Positions 26,071 to 35,045 of a DNA stretch of 64,000 bases are shown here, in pieces. The stretch's first letter is position 1, and each line of letters begins with the position of its first letter. Where the stretch lies: the NCBI GenBank assembly GCA_963797565.1, contig CAWCPM010000008.1, positions 1 to 64,000 on the forward strand, written 5' to 3'. Source of the DNA: JAICYJ01 sp963797565 (GTDB lineage: Bacteria; Actinomycetota; Thermoleophilia; Gaiellales; JAICJC01). The position numbers and the translations under genes are program-made. The notes below the pieces were generated by a model. The model had not been told where the DNA came from and made no database searches. It saw nothing but the letters and a program-made list of their open reading frames with translations.

Positions 26071-27134
26071 GCCAGCCCAGCGCAGACCGCGTCGAGCTCG
26101 GCTCGCGCGCGCAGCCCGGCATCGCTCTGCCACCAGCGTGCGTGCCCGACCACGAACGTGTGCCAGGCCCAGTCGGCCTTGTCGCGGTCGCGCTCGATCC
26201 CCCAGTAGTAGTCCAGGAACGAGATGCCGTACTCGAACTGGCAGGCCGCCAGCACGTCGGTGAACGCCGCCCGCTCCGCGTCCGTCAGCGGGGACACGTC
26301 GTGATAGGACTCGAGCAGCAGGCGCGCGTGGCCCAGGTTATGGGCGTCGTCCTCGCCGGCCGAGATGCGGTTCCAGAAGAAGCAGTTGCGCTCAACCGCC
26401 ACGGCCAGGTCGAGCACCCGCGGGGCGTAGTCAGCCTGGTGGAAGTCGATGATCGAGCTCACCCGGTCGCCGTCGAAGAAGAGGTTGTTGGTCTGCCAGT
26501 CGCCGTGCAGCGGTGCCGGCGGCAGCTCGGACAGCACAGGGCGCAGCCGGCTGAACAGCTCGTCGTAGGCGGTCGCGATGTCGTCCCGCCAGTCCTCGTC
26601 GCGGATGTAGGCGGCCACCGCCGGCCGCTGGCCCGCGAGCAGCTCCACCGCAGCGGCGGGCGCCAGCTCGGCCAGCGCCAGCTGCACCACGAAGCCGCGC
26701 TGCGGCTGGGGGCGGCGCGGCTCGAAGTCGCGGCCGGCCTCGTGCATCGCGGCCAGCCCACGGCCGGCGGCGATCACGTGCTGCTCTGAGAAGAACGGCT
26801 CCCAGGTGTCCACCCCCGCGTATGTGTCGTCACCAGTGGCAACGTCGTAGACCTCGTACCAGAGGCCGTCCAGCTCGACCAGCTCGCGGGCGCGCACGGC
26901 GGGTACGCCGCGATCGGCCAGGTGGTTGGTGAGGCGGTGCTGCCAGCGCAGCTGGTCGGCGGTGCGCCCCATCGGCGGCTGGCGCTTCACGATCGCCTCG
27001 CCGGTGTCCCAGCGGCAGCGCGCCACCGCGAACAGCCAGCGGAGGTGCTGGCTGACGATCTCGACCGGCCGGCCCAGCACCGCCGCCGCCTCGGCCGGTT
27101 CGACCGGCCCCCAGTAACGATCGGTGACGGCCAC
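26067..27134 (-). CDS. Aminoglycoside-phosphotransferase-fold kinase
   Basis: 355 aa from GTG 27134; the longer frame to 27242 would overlap the divergent sulfurtransferase. APH/choline-kinase fold: ATP-binding Lys in AIVKRQPP, catalytic loop LHGDWQTNN (Brenner motif HGDxxxxN) and the metal-binding IIDFHQAD. Such proteins phosphorylate choline, homoserine, sugars or aminoglycosides. The substrate is not assignable; choline kinase would suit the methylamine setting but that is speculative. Confidence 0.82.
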   Translation of the reverse strand: MAVTDRYWGPVEPAEAAAVLGRPVEIVSQHLRWLFAVARCRWDTGEAIVKRQPPMGRTADQLRWQHRLTNHLADRGVPAVRARELVELDGLWYEVYDVATGDDTYAGVDTWEPFFSEQHVIAAGRGLAAMHEAGRDFEPRRPQPQRGFVVQLALAELAPAAAVELLAGQRPAVAAYIRDEDWRDDIATAYDELFSRLRPVLSELPPAPLHGDWQTNNLFFDGDRVSSIIDFHQADYAPRVLDLAVAVERNCFFWNRISAGEDDAHNLGHARLLLESYHDVSPLTDAERAAFTDVLAACQFEYGISFLDYYWGIERDRDKADWAWHTFVVGHARWWQSDAGLRARAELDAVCAGLA

Positions 27135-27156
27135 GGCGGGTTTGTACCATTCAGCG

Positions 27157-27999
27157 GTGAGCGACGTGCTCGTGAGCGTGGAGTGGCTGCAACGGCACCT
27201 CGACAGCGTGCGGCTGCTGGACGTGCGCGGCGAGGTGGCCACGGAGCAGCCCCGCTACCGCGCCCACCCCGAGCACTACCGCGAGGGGCACATCCCGGGC
27301 GCGGTGTTCGCCGACTGGCGCGTCGACTTCACCGACCGCACCAGCGCGGTGCCGGTGACGGTCGCGCCGCCCGAGGTGTTCGCGGCCGACGCCACCAGGC
27401 TCGGCATCGGCGCCGACACGGTGGTGGTCGCCTACGACCACTACTTCAACGTGCTCGCCGGCCGGATCGTGCTGGTGCTCCGCAGCTACGGCCACGCCGC
27501 CAGCCACGTGCTGGACGGTGGGCTGTCGGCCTGGACGAGCGATGGCCGCCCGCTCGAGGGCGGGGACATCGTCCCGGCGCCTGCCGATCCGCCGCACCCC
27601 GTGCCGGCCGGCCGGGAGGGGCTGATCGATCTGGACGGGATGCGCCGGGCGATCCTTGACGGCGCGCAGCTGCTGGATGCCCGCAAGGCCGAGGAGTACA
27701 GCGGCCGCGAGACCCACGCGCGGCGTGCCGGACACATCCCGGGCGCGCTGAACGTGCCCTACAAGTCGTTGCTGGACGGCGACGGCCGGTTTCTGCCGGC
27801 TGACCGCCTGGCCGAGCTGTTGGACGGCTACGGCGTCGACCTCGACCGGCCGATCGTGGCCTACTGCAACGGCGGCGTGTCGGCCACGGCCGTCGCGAAC
27901 GCCGTCGAGATCGTGAGCGGCAGGCGCCCGGTCGTCTACGACGGATCGTGGAACGAGTGGGGCGACCGCGACGACACCCCGGTCGAGACCGGGCCGTGA
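27157..27999 (+). CDS. Thiosulfate/3-mercaptopyruvate sulfurtransferase (two rhodanese domains)
   Basis: 280 aa from GTG 27157. The first rhodanese domain (about 1-135) lacks a catalytic Cys (AYDHYFN at that place). The second (about 150-275) has the active-site loop YCNGGVSA with Cys237. It transfers sulfur to cyanide or thiol acceptors. GTGA overlap with the following peptidase gene. Divergent from the phosphotransferase. Confidence 0.92.
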   Translation: MSDVLVSVEWLQRHLDSVRLLDVRGEVATEQPRYRAHPEHYREGHIPGAVFADWRVDFTDRTSAVPVTVAPPEVFAADATRLGIGADTVVVAYDHYFNVLAGRIVLVLRSYGHAASHVLDGGLSAWTSDGRPLEGGDIVPAPADPPHPVPAGREGLIDLDGMRRAILDGAQLLDARKAEEYSGRETHARRAGHIPGALNVPYKSLLDGDGRFLPADRLAELLDGYGVDLDRPIVAYCNGGVSATAVANAVEIVSGRRPVVYDGSWNEWGDRDDTPVETGP

Positions 28000-29348
28000 T
28001 CCGCCGTGCCGCCGCCGCCCTGGCGCTGGCGGCGTTGCTGGCCGGCTGCGGCGGCGGATCCTCCGCGACCTCGGGCGGCGGCCGGGCGGGCGGTCCTGCG
28101 GGATGCCGCACGCCGGCCTACCCGGCACCGGCCGCCGATCGACCCCGCTACACGCTGCAGCTGACCATCGACCCGCAGGCGCACCGTGTGCAGGGCACCG
28201 TCGCGGTCGCGTTCACCCCGGACATCGCGACCGACCGCCTGGTGTTCCGCCTGTGGGCGAATGGGCCGGTGCTGCGGCGCGAGGGCGCGGACATGGTGGC
28301 GGGGCCGGTGACGGTCGACGGTGCCAGGGCGGCTTCGCACCTGGCCGACCCGACCACGCTGGTGGTGCCGAGGGCGATCGCGGCCGGTGCCACGGTGCAC
28401 GCCTCGCTGCCGTTCTTGCTGACCCTGCCGCAGCGGGCCAAGGACCGGATCTCGCAGAACGGCACCGCGATCCGGCTGGGCTCGTTCTTTCCGCTGCTGC
28501 CCTGGGAGCCGGGCGTGGGCTGGGCGCTTCAGCCGCCCACGCTGGCAAACGGCGAGACCTCGGCCTCGCCGATCGCCGACTTCGACGCCACCGTTCACGC
28601 CCCGGCCGGGCTGGGCGTGGTGGCCAGCGGGGTGGCGGCCGGCGGCAGCCGCTGGGTGGCCGATGACGTGCGCGACTTCGGCGTCGCCACCGGCGACTTC
28701 ACGTATGTGCGGCGCACGGTGCACGCTCCCGGCCCGGTGCGGCTGACCGTGGCCGTGCCCAGCGGCGTGGCGGTGCAGGGCAACCAGGCCGCCGGCGAGG
28801 CCCAGGTGGCGATCGAGCACCTGTCCCGGCTGTACGGGCCGTACCCGTGGAAGACGCTGACGCTGGCCTACGGCCCGGACCTGAACGAGGAGGGCATCGA
28901 GTATCCGACCATCCTGTTCGAGGGCCCCGACCGGCTGGGCCTGATCACCGCCCACGAGATCGCACACCAGTGGTTCTACTCGCTGGTCGGAAACAACCAG
29001 GCCCGCGATCCCTGGCTGGACGAGGGCTTCGCCAGCTTCGCCGGCGCCGAGACCAGCGGCGACCTGCCGTACTTCGCGAGGATTCCGCTGCCGCCGCCGG
29101 CGGCGGGGCACATGGGTGCACCGATGAGCTACTGGGATCACAACCAGGGCGCCTACTTCGCAGGCGTCTACGCGCAGCCGGTGCAGGTGCTTGAGTCGTT
29201 CGGATCGCAGCCGAAGGTGGAGTGCGCGCTTCGCCGCTACGTGGCGCAACATGCATACGGAATCGCCACCGACACCGACGCGGTGGCCGCGTTTTCGGCC
29301 GAGTTTCCGGACGCGCGGGCCGTGTTCGCACGCGCCGGCGTCCATTGA
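27996..29348 (+). CDS. M1-family zinc aminopeptidase lipoprotein
   Basis: 450 aa from GTG 27996. Lipobox LLAGC after a short signal peptide. An N-terminal beta domain precedes the gluzincin motif HEIAHQWFYS near residues 318-322, with the third zinc ligand Glu in WLDEGFASF about 19 residues later. It lacks the large C-terminal helical domain of full-size PepN, as in other short actinobacterial M1 proteins. Expected to be tethered outside the membrane and trim peptides. Confidence 0.88.
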   Translation: MIRRAAAALALAALLAGCGGGSSATSGGGRAGGPAGCRTPAYPAPAADRPRYTLQLTIDPQAHRVQGTVAVAFTPDIATDRLVFRLWANGPVLRREGADMVAGPVTVDGARAASHLADPTTLVVPRAIAAGATVHASLPFLLTLPQRAKDRISQNGTAIRLGSFFPLLPWEPGVGWALQPPTLANGETSASPIADFDATVHAPAGLGVVASGVAAGGSRWVADDVRDFGVATGDFTYVRRTVHAPGPVRLTVAVPSGVAVQGNQAAGEAQVAIEHLSRLYGPYPWKTLTLAYGPDLNEEGIEYPTILFEGPDRLGLITAHEIAHQWFYSLVGNNQARDPWLDEGFASFAGAETSGDLPYFARIPLPPPAAGHMGAPMSYWDHNQGAYFAGVYAQPVQVLESFGSQPKVECALRRYVAQHAYGIATDTDAVAAFSAEFPDARAVFARAGVH

Positions 29349-29499
29349 GCCGGGGGCCGGCCAGGTGTCGCACGCCGCGCATACGGCGGCGAAGGTTGTG
29401 TGCGATCCGATATTGTCGCGCCGCCGAGGACGCACGTAGCCTCGCGGAATACGCCGTATGTGCACGCGAAAATCGTGCGCGCAGACAAGGAGGAACTTC

Positions 29500-30897
29500 G
29501 TGGCGACCGACCTTGAAGGGTTCGTCAGCAGCGACGGGCGGGACGACAAGATCGCCGAGGTACGCCGGCGCATCGACGCCGAGGGCGTCACCTACATCTA
29601 CTACCAGTTCATCTCGGTCACCGGCCGCATCATGGGCAAGGGCGTGCCCGCGCCGCACTGGGAGAGCATGGCCCAGAAGGGCTTTCAGCTGGTCTACGGG
29701 TCGACCGCGAACCTGTTCACGGACCGCCACGGCGAGTACATCGGCTACGGGCCGGAGGCCTGGGAGCTGGTCGGCGTGCCCGAGCCGGAGACGTTCCAGG
29801 TGCTGCCGTGGGATCCCAAGGTGGCGCGCGTCTGGTGCACGTGCTTCCGCGGGCGCGAGGACGTGAAGGACGGCGGGTCGTTCCTCAGCTCGGACTGCCG
29901 CGGGAACCTGAAGCGGATCCAGGCCGAGTTCGAGCAGCGCACCGGCCTGCACCTGCGCGCCGGCACCGAGCCGGAGATGATGTGGCTGAAGATGAAGCCC
30001 GACGGCACGCCCGACGTGGAGGGCGTGACCAAGCCCTACTGCTACCACATCGACCAGTTCTCCGAGCTGCAGCCGATCATCCACAAGGTGATCGAGTACG
30101 GCCAGGCGATGGGGCTGGACATGATCCAGGGAGACCACGAGGACGCCCCCGGCCAGATCGAGCTGAACTTCAACTTCGACCGGGCCGAGGCCACGGCCGA
30201 CAACCTCAGCACCTTCCGCCAGATCTGCAAGCAGGTGGGGCGCGAGCTGAACGTGTTCCCGTGCTTCATGCCCAAGCCGTTCATGGGCGTGTCGGCCAAC
30301 GGCTGCCACCACAACATCTCGCTGTGGCGGGGTGACGAGAACGTGTTCATGCCGGAGGGCAAGGACCAGCGGCTGCCCAGCCAGATCGGCCTCTACTCGA
30401 TCGGCGGCGTGCTCGAGCACCTGTCGGCGCTGACGGCGGTGACCGCGTCGACTGTGAACTCCTACCGGCGACTGTGGGACACCGGTTTCTGGGCGCCCGT
30501 GTTCGCCGACTGGGGCTTCCAGAACCGGACGACGGCGCTGCGCGTGTCGGCGCCGGGTCGGTTCGAGTACCGGTCGGTCGACTCGGCGGTGAACCCGTAC
30601 CTGTCGCTGGCGGCGCTGATCAAGGTGATGGACGACGGCATCACCCGCGAGGTCGACCCCGGCAAGCCCGAGGAGCGGAACATCTACGAGGCGATGGAGG
30701 GTGGCAAGGAGGTCAAGAAGATCCCGATGACCTTCGGCGACGCCCTGGACGCGCTGGATGCGGACGAGGTCGTGCAGTCGGCGCTGCCCGACGAGATGTT
30801 CAAGGTGTTCCGCCACTACAAGCGCGACGAGTGGGAGCGCTACTGCGCCGAGGTGACGGAGTGGGACGTCAAGGAGTACCTGGACGTGCTGCCGTAA
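29500..30897 (+). CDS. Glutamine synthetase-like gamma-glutamyl-amine ligase (copy 1)
   Basis: 465 aa from GTG 29500, with AAGGAGG seven bases upstream. Glutamine-synthetase catalytic motifs are present in modified form: GTEPEMMW, GDHEDAPGQIELNF, PKPFMGVSANGCHHN, NRTTALRVS and a C-terminal SVDSAVNPYLS. It differs from the gmaS at 49649 and is more divergent from true GmaS. It likely ligates glutamate to an amine using ATP; methylamine is possible but another amine (for example ethanolamine, a polyamine or an alkylamine) fits as well. It stands before a separate mgsABC-like set but is divided from it by a 430-bp structured gap. Confidence 0.82.
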   Translation: MATDLEGFVSSDGRDDKIAEVRRRIDAEGVTYIYYQFISVTGRIMGKGVPAPHWESMAQKGFQLVYGSTANLFTDRHGEYIGYGPEAWELVGVPEPETFQVLPWDPKVARVWCTCFRGREDVKDGGSFLSSDCRGNLKRIQAEFEQRTGLHLRAGTEPEMMWLKMKPDGTPDVEGVTKPYCYHIDQFSELQPIIHKVIEYGQAMGLDMIQGDHEDAPGQIELNFNFDRAEATADNLSTFRQICKQVGRELNVFPCFMPKPFMGVSANGCHHNISLWRGDENVFMPEGKDQRLPSQIGLYSIGGVLEHLSALTAVTASTVNSYRRLWDTGFWAPVFADWGFQNRTTALRVSAPGRFEYRSVDSAVNPYLSLAALIKVMDDGITREVDPGKPEERNIYEAMEGGKEVKKIPMTFGDALDALDADEVVQSALPDEMFKVFRHYKRDEWERYCAEVTEWDVKEYLDVLP

Positions 30898-30932
30898 GGC
30901 GGCCCGTCACAGACCCCGCACAGCTCCGCAAC

Positions 30933-30975
30933 AGCGCCGGTTCGTGTCGGTTTCGCAACGACACGTGCCGGCGCT
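30933..30975 (+). terminator. Strong hairpin after the GS-like gene
   Basis: Arms AGCGCCGG..CGTGTCG and CGACACG..CCGGCGCT pair over 15 bp with a two-base internal mismatch and a nine-base loop, 35 bases after the stop. There is no T-run. A second perfect 9-bp hairpin (CGGTTTCGC/GCGAAACCG) lies at 31026-31051. Terminator or structured RNA. Confidence 0.5.
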
Positions 30976-31025
30976 GCCACGAGGTCTCGCCGCAGGCCGA
31001 GTCGGGCTCTGAGCCCTGGTCGGGG

Positions 31026-31051
31026 CGGTTTCGCCCAACCACGCGAAACCG
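31026..31051. repeat. Second hairpin in the 30898-31327 gap
   Basis: Perfect 9-bp inverted repeat CGGTTTCGC (31026-31034) and GCGAAACCG (31043-31051). Its GGTTTCGC core recurs in the loop region of the hairpin at 30933-30975, so the two may be related repeats. The rest of the 430-bp gap holds the palindrome at 31114 and no gene. Confidence 0.45.
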
Positions 31052-31113
31052 GTGATACCAGAAGCGCACGAGATGTCGCGCGGGCGTCACGCCGGGCCGC
31101 AGGCCGGAGGGAG

Positions 31114-31128
31114 CGGTGTTTGACACCG
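31114..31128. repeat. Short palindrome CGGTGT-TTG-ACACCG
   Basis: A 6-bp-arm palindrome in the gap before mgsA copy 1. Related sequences are at 31188-31196 (GTGTCAAAC), 61442-61454 (GGTGTCAAACACC) and 61551-61563 (GGAGTCAAACACC), all intergenic. Probably a dispersed palindromic repeat or a shared binding site. Confidence 0.4.
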
Positions 31129-31327
31129 GTCCGGCCGGCGAGCGGCCGCAGCTGTCACGGAAGCGTTGCGTCTGGCGCCGGCTGGCTGTGTCAAACCTCG
31201 CGGAGCGCTGCAGTGTGGAGATTCGTCCATATGCCGCGCCTGCCGGCGGCAGTACCATCGGACTCCATTCTTCGCTGGCGGAGCGGTCTTGCGATGCCGG
31301 CACCGACCATCGAAAGGTTCTCGGCGT

Positions 31328-32257
31328 ATGTGTGGAATCGCAGGGATCATCTACCGGGACGGCTCGCGGGACATCGGCCGTGAGATGACCGCGATGCTTC
31401 AATCGATGAAGCATCGAGGCCCGGACTCGACCGGCTACGCCCTGTTCGGGCCGCCCTCCAAGACCGTGGTCATGCGCTACAAGCTGGCCGACGCCAACGA
31501 CGCCCGCGACTACGAGTTCGCGGAGCGCCTGGAGCGAAACCGGGCCGAGGTCGAGTCGCGCCTGGGCCAGCTGGGCGCGCGCGTCACCAAGGTCGAGGAG
31601 GAGACCGACTACGCCCTCCGCGCCACGATCGAGTACGACGGCGACCTGAAGACGCTGGCCGACTACGTCGAGGACGTCCCCAACTGCGAGGTGCTGTCGC
31701 TGGGCCACTCGCTCGAGATCGTCAAGGACCTGGGCGACGCCGAGACCGTCTGCAAGCAGTACGACCTGGACGGGTTCAACGGCACCCACGCGATCGGCCA
31801 CGTGCGGATGGCGACCGAGTCCGACGTCGACATCTCCGGCGCCCACCCCTACTGGGCCTACCCCTTCGCCGACGTGGCCGTCGTCCACAACGGCCAGCTC
31901 ACGAACTACTTCCAGTGGCGCCGGCGGCTCGAGCGCTCCGGCCACCGCTTCCAGTCGGAGTGCGACTCCGAGGTGATCGCGGTGTACCTGGCCGAGAAGA
32001 TGAGCGAGGGCCTCGAGCTGGAGGCGGCCATGCGCCAGAGCCTGGACGAGCTGGACGGCGTCTTCACCTACATCTGCGTCACCGAGGACGCGCTCGGCGT
32101 CGCCAAGGACGAGATGGCCGCCAAGCCGCTCGTGCTCTACGAATCGGACGACCTGGTGGCCCTGGCCTCGGAGGAGATCGCGATCCGCGCGATCATCGAC
32201 CACGAGATCGACACGTACGACCCGTATGAGGGTGAGGTGCTGGTATGGACGCGGTAG
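31328..32257 (+). CDS. mgsA: N-methylglutamate synthase subunit A-like glutaminase (copy 1)
   Basis: 309 aa from ATG 31328, where the mature chain would begin at Cys2 (MCGIAGI), the N-terminal nucleophile of class II glutamine amidotransferases. Other conserved parts are MKHRGPDSTG, HVRMATES and VHNGQLTNY. In the NMG pathway MgsA cleaves gamma-glutamylmethylamide or supplies the amidotransfer step. An extra helical, charged insertion lies at about 65-110. It overlaps mgsB by 13 bp. Frame-open sequence upstream to 31166 is not part of the protein because Cys must follow Met. Confidence 0.85.
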   Translation: MCGIAGIIYRDGSRDIGREMTAMLQSMKHRGPDSTGYALFGPPSKTVVMRYKLADANDARDYEFAERLERNRAEVESRLGQLGARVTKVEEETDYALRATIEYDGDLKTLADYVEDVPNCEVLSLGHSLEIVKDLGDAETVCKQYDLDGFNGTHAIGHVRMATESDVDISGAHPYWAYPFADVAVVHNGQLTNYFQWRRRLERSGHRFQSECDSEVIAVYLAEKMSEGLELEAAMRQSLDELDGVFTYICVTEDALGVAKDEMAAKPLVLYESDDLVALASEEIAIRAIIDHEIDTYDPYEGEVLVWTR

Positions 32258-33033
32258 GCGAGCGCAAGATCACGTATGACGCCCGCGGGCTGGTTGAGCC
32301 GGACGCGGCCGTCCCCAACGTCTCGGAGGTGGACGGCAAGACGGCCGTGTTCGACGCGGCCAAGCTCACGACCCGCCAGATCAACCTGGAGCTGAAGAAC
32401 CTGCTCTACGAGCGGGGCATCACCGACGTGACGGTGAAGAACCCGGGCGCCAAGCACTCGCTCGGCGTCGGCATCCTGACCCGCTGCAAGATCACCTTCG
32501 AGGGCAGCCTCGGCTACTTCGGCTGCGGCGTGATCGACGGCCCCGAGGTGCACATCACCGGCCGGGTCGGCTGGTCTGCGTGCGAGAACATGATGTCCGG
32601 CGTCGTTGTCATTGAAGGCAATGCCGGCTCCCTGACCGGCGCCGCCCTGCGCGGCGGCGACCTGGTGATCAAGGGCCGCGCCGGGGCCCGCTCCGGCATC
32701 GACCAGAAGGGCGGCCTGATCCTGACCATGGGCAGCGTCGGCTCGATGACCGGCTTCATGATGCAGCGCGGCCGCCAGATCATCTGCGGCGACGCCGGCC
32801 CCGGCCTGGGCGACTCCATGTACGACGGCATCATCTACGTGGGCGGCAAGGTCAAGGCGCTCGGCGTCGACTGCGTGCCCGGCGAGTGGACCGACGCCGA
32901 CACGGAGTACATCGACCGTAAGTTCGGCATCTACGGCCTCGGCAGCCCGCCCGAGTTCCAGAAGTTCGTGTGCGGCAAGAAGCTCTACAACTACGACAAC
33001 CTCGAGCCTTCCGAGCGGAAGCTCGTTCTCTAA
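32245..33033 (+). CDS. mgsB: N-methylglutamate synthase subunit B-like GXGXG protein (copy 1)
   Basis: 262 aa. A repetitive right-handed beta-helix with many G-x-x-G steps (GCGVIDG, GSVGSMTGFMMQRG, GDAGPGLGDSMYDG), matching the C-terminal GXGXG domain of glutamate synthase. It is 28 residues longer than copy 2, mostly at the N-terminus. It should pack against subunits A and C as a structural linker. Overlaps mgsA; 13 bases before mgsC with AGGAGG in between. Confidence 0.88.
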   Translation: MDAVGERKITYDARGLVEPDAAVPNVSEVDGKTAVFDAAKLTTRQINLELKNLLYERGITDVTVKNPGAKHSLGVGILTRCKITFEGSLGYFGCGVIDGPEVHITGRVGWSACENMMSGVVVIEGNAGSLTGAALRGGDLVIKGRAGARSGIDQKGGLILTMGSVGSMTGFMMQRGRQIICGDAGPGLGDSMYDGIIYVGGKVKALGVDCVPGEWTDADTEYIDRKFGIYGLGSPPEFQKFVCGKKLYNYDNLEPSERKLVL

Positions 33034-33046
33034 GGAGGAGGACGCG

Positions 33047-34489
33047 ATGCCTTCGGACAAGACCTCCTCGCGGCAGAACGTGCTCGGGCACAGCCGCATC
33101 TTCACCCCCGAGGTGATGAACGACATCCACGTCAAGGCCGAGCTGGGCCGCTACCGCATGCGCGGCTTCTCGATGTTCAAGCCGATCCCGCACTGGGACG
33201 AGCTGATGTTCATGCCGGGCACCCTCACCCGCTTCGTGATCGAGGGCTACCGCGAGAAGTGCGAGACCAAGACCGTGCTGGGCGCGCGCTTCGCCAAGAA
33301 GCCGCTGGAGCTGGACATCCCGGTCTACATCACCGGCATGAGCTTCGGCGCGCTGTCGCTCGAGGCCAAGATGGCGCTGGCCAAGGGCGCCTCGATGGCC
33401 GGCAGCGCGACCTGCTCCGGCGAGGGCGGCATGATCCCGCCCGAGCGCGACCTCTCCACCAAGTGGTACTACCAGTGCATCCAGAGCCGGTACGGGTTCA
33501 ACCCGCACCACCTGATGCTGGCCGACGCCTGCGAGTTCTTCATCGGCCAGGGCTGCAAGGTCGGCCTGGGCGGCCACCTGATGGGCCAGAAGGTGACCGA
33601 GCAGGTGGCCGAGATGCGCTCGCTGCCGGCCGGCATCGACCAGCGCTCGCCGGCCCGGCACCCCGACTGGCTGGGCCCCGACGACCTCTCCCTGAAGATC
33701 CAGGAGGTGCGCGAGGCCACCGACTACCAGATCCCGATCCAGCTCAAGCTGGGCGCCGCCCGCGTCTACGACGACGTGCGGATGGCGGCCAAGTGCGGGC
33801 CGGACATCATCTACCTGGACGGCGCCGAAGGCGGCACCGGAGCGGGCCCGCACATCGCCACCGAGGAGACCGGCATCCCGCTGATGGCGGCCATCCCGGA
33901 GGCGCGCCGGGCGCTCGAGGACGTCGGCCTGGCCGACGAGATCGACCTGGTCGTGGCCGGCGGCATCCGCAACGGCGGCGACATCGCCAAGGCCATCGCG
34001 CTGGGCGCCAAGGCGGTCGCGATCGGCCACTCCGCGCTGATGGCGCTGAACTGCAACAAGGAGATCCCCGGCGTCACCGACTACGAGGGCACCATCGGCG
34101 TGCCGGCCGGGCAGTGCTACCACTGCCACACCGGCCGCTGCCCGGTCGGGATCACCACGCAGGACCCGGAGCTGCGCAAGCGGCTGATCGTCGACGAGGC
34201 CGCCGAGCGCGTCTACAACTTCCTGCACACGCTCACGCTCGAGGTGCAGATGCTGGCGCGGGCCTGTGGCAAGACCAACATCCACAGCCTCGAGCCCGAG
34301 GACCTCTGCGCCCTCACCACCGAGGCCGCCGCGATGGCGCGGGTGCCGCTGGCCGGCACCACCTACATCCCCGGCGTCACCGAGGAGCGCACGCTGGCCG
34401 AGATCAAGAAGCTGGTCGAGCGACAGCACCAGGACGACGTGGACGAAGGCCAGAACACGACCACGCCGCTGCATGCGGCCGGAGACTGA
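33047..34489 (+). CDS. mgsC: N-methylglutamate synthase subunit C-like FMN protein (copy 1)
   Basis: 480 aa. Glutamate-synthase FMN/iron-sulfur domain: GMSFGALSLEAK, the barrel motif LDGAEGGTGAGP, VVAGGIRNGGD, and the cysteine cluster CYHCHTGRCPVGITTQ for a 3Fe-4S centre. It would join the methylamine nitrogen to 2-oxoglutarate, or make an analogous N-alkyl-glutamate. Unlike copy 2 it ends with its own acidic tail and is not fused to a SoxD domain. No sarcosine-oxidase-type dehydrogenase genes follow. Confidence 0.9.
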   Translation: MPSDKTSSRQNVLGHSRIFTPEVMNDIHVKAELGRYRMRGFSMFKPIPHWDELMFMPGTLTRFVIEGYREKCETKTVLGARFAKKPLELDIPVYITGMSFGALSLEAKMALAKGASMAGSATCSGEGGMIPPERDLSTKWYYQCIQSRYGFNPHHLMLADACEFFIGQGCKVGLGGHLMGQKVTEQVAEMRSLPAGIDQRSPARHPDWLGPDDLSLKIQEVREATDYQIPIQLKLGAARVYDDVRMAAKCGPDIIYLDGAEGGTGAGPHIATEETGIPLMAAIPEARRALEDVGLADEIDLVVAGGIRNGGDIAKAIALGAKAVAIGHSALMALNCNKEIPGVTDYEGTIGVPAGQCYHCHTGRCPVGITTQDPELRKRLIVDEAAERVYNFLHTLTLEVQMLARACGKTNIHSLEPEDLCALTTEAAAMARVPLAGTTYIPGVTEERTLAEIKKLVERQHQDDVDEGQNTTTPLHAAGD

Positions 34490-34491
34490 CC

Positions 34492-34923
34492 ATGACCAAG
34501 GAACCCGACAAGACCACCGTCGGCATCGACGCCGAGTACCTGTCAGGCCACCGCTTCCCCTACCAGGAGGACATGAGCCTGGTCGAGGACGTCGATCTGA
34601 TGGCCGCCACGCCCGGCCAGGACATCAACTGGCTGGAGGACGTCGAGCTGCTGGTCGAGGACGGCCTGCCGGCCGTGTTCGACCGCTACTCGAACTCGTT
34701 CCTGAAGCTGCACTTCGAGATCCCCGCGGGCCGCGAGAACGAGATCGCGCGCAAGGTGCTGATCAAGCACCTGCAATCGGGCAACAGCTACGGCATCCAG
34801 CTCAAGGAGAAGCACTGCAAGTTCCCCCAGCCCGAGCTGGGCTCCTGGGTGGAGGGCTCGCGCATCGTCGGCGACGACTGGCACGCGCCGGTGCTCGAAG
34901 GCTGGCAGCCGCCCGCGCACTGA
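34492..34923 (+). CDS. Unrecognised 143-aa protein, last gene of mgs copy 1
   Basis: ATG 34492 follows the mgsC stop by two bases; a GGAGAC lies just upstream. The protein is soluble, acidic in the first half (several Asp/Glu pairs such as SLVEDVDL and WLEDVELL) and ends in a Trp/Pro-rich segment (EGWQPPAH). No signal peptide or membrane helix. I do not recognise a family. It has no counterpart in the second mgs operon. Its position suggests a subunit, chaperone or substrate-specificity factor for copy 1; that is inference. Confidence 0.75.
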   Translation: MTKEPDKTTVGIDAEYLSGHRFPYQEDMSLVEDVDLMAATPGQDINWLEDVELLVEDGLPAVFDRYSNSFLKLHFEIPAGRENEIARKVLIKHLQSGNSYGIQLKEKHCKFPQPELGSWVEGSRIVGDDWHAPVLEGWQPPAH

Positions 34924-34992
34924 CCTCCGCAGGACAGATGCTGTACATTCGTCGCGCGCCCCCCGCAGATGGGCGCGTGACTCCGACTCCCA

Positions 34993-35023
34993 GGAGCGTC
35001 CGCCACGGCCCGGCGGACGCTCC
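34993..35023. terminator. Perfect hairpin between convergent genes
   Basis: GGAGCGTCCGCC (34993-35004) pairs perfectly with GGCGGACGCTCC (35012-35023) around a 7-base loop. It lies between the end of the 143-aa gene and the end of the Nudix gene and could stop transcription from both sides. No T-run. Confidence 0.65.
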
Positions 35024-35045
35024 CTGACGCCTTCCGGCGCTCGGC

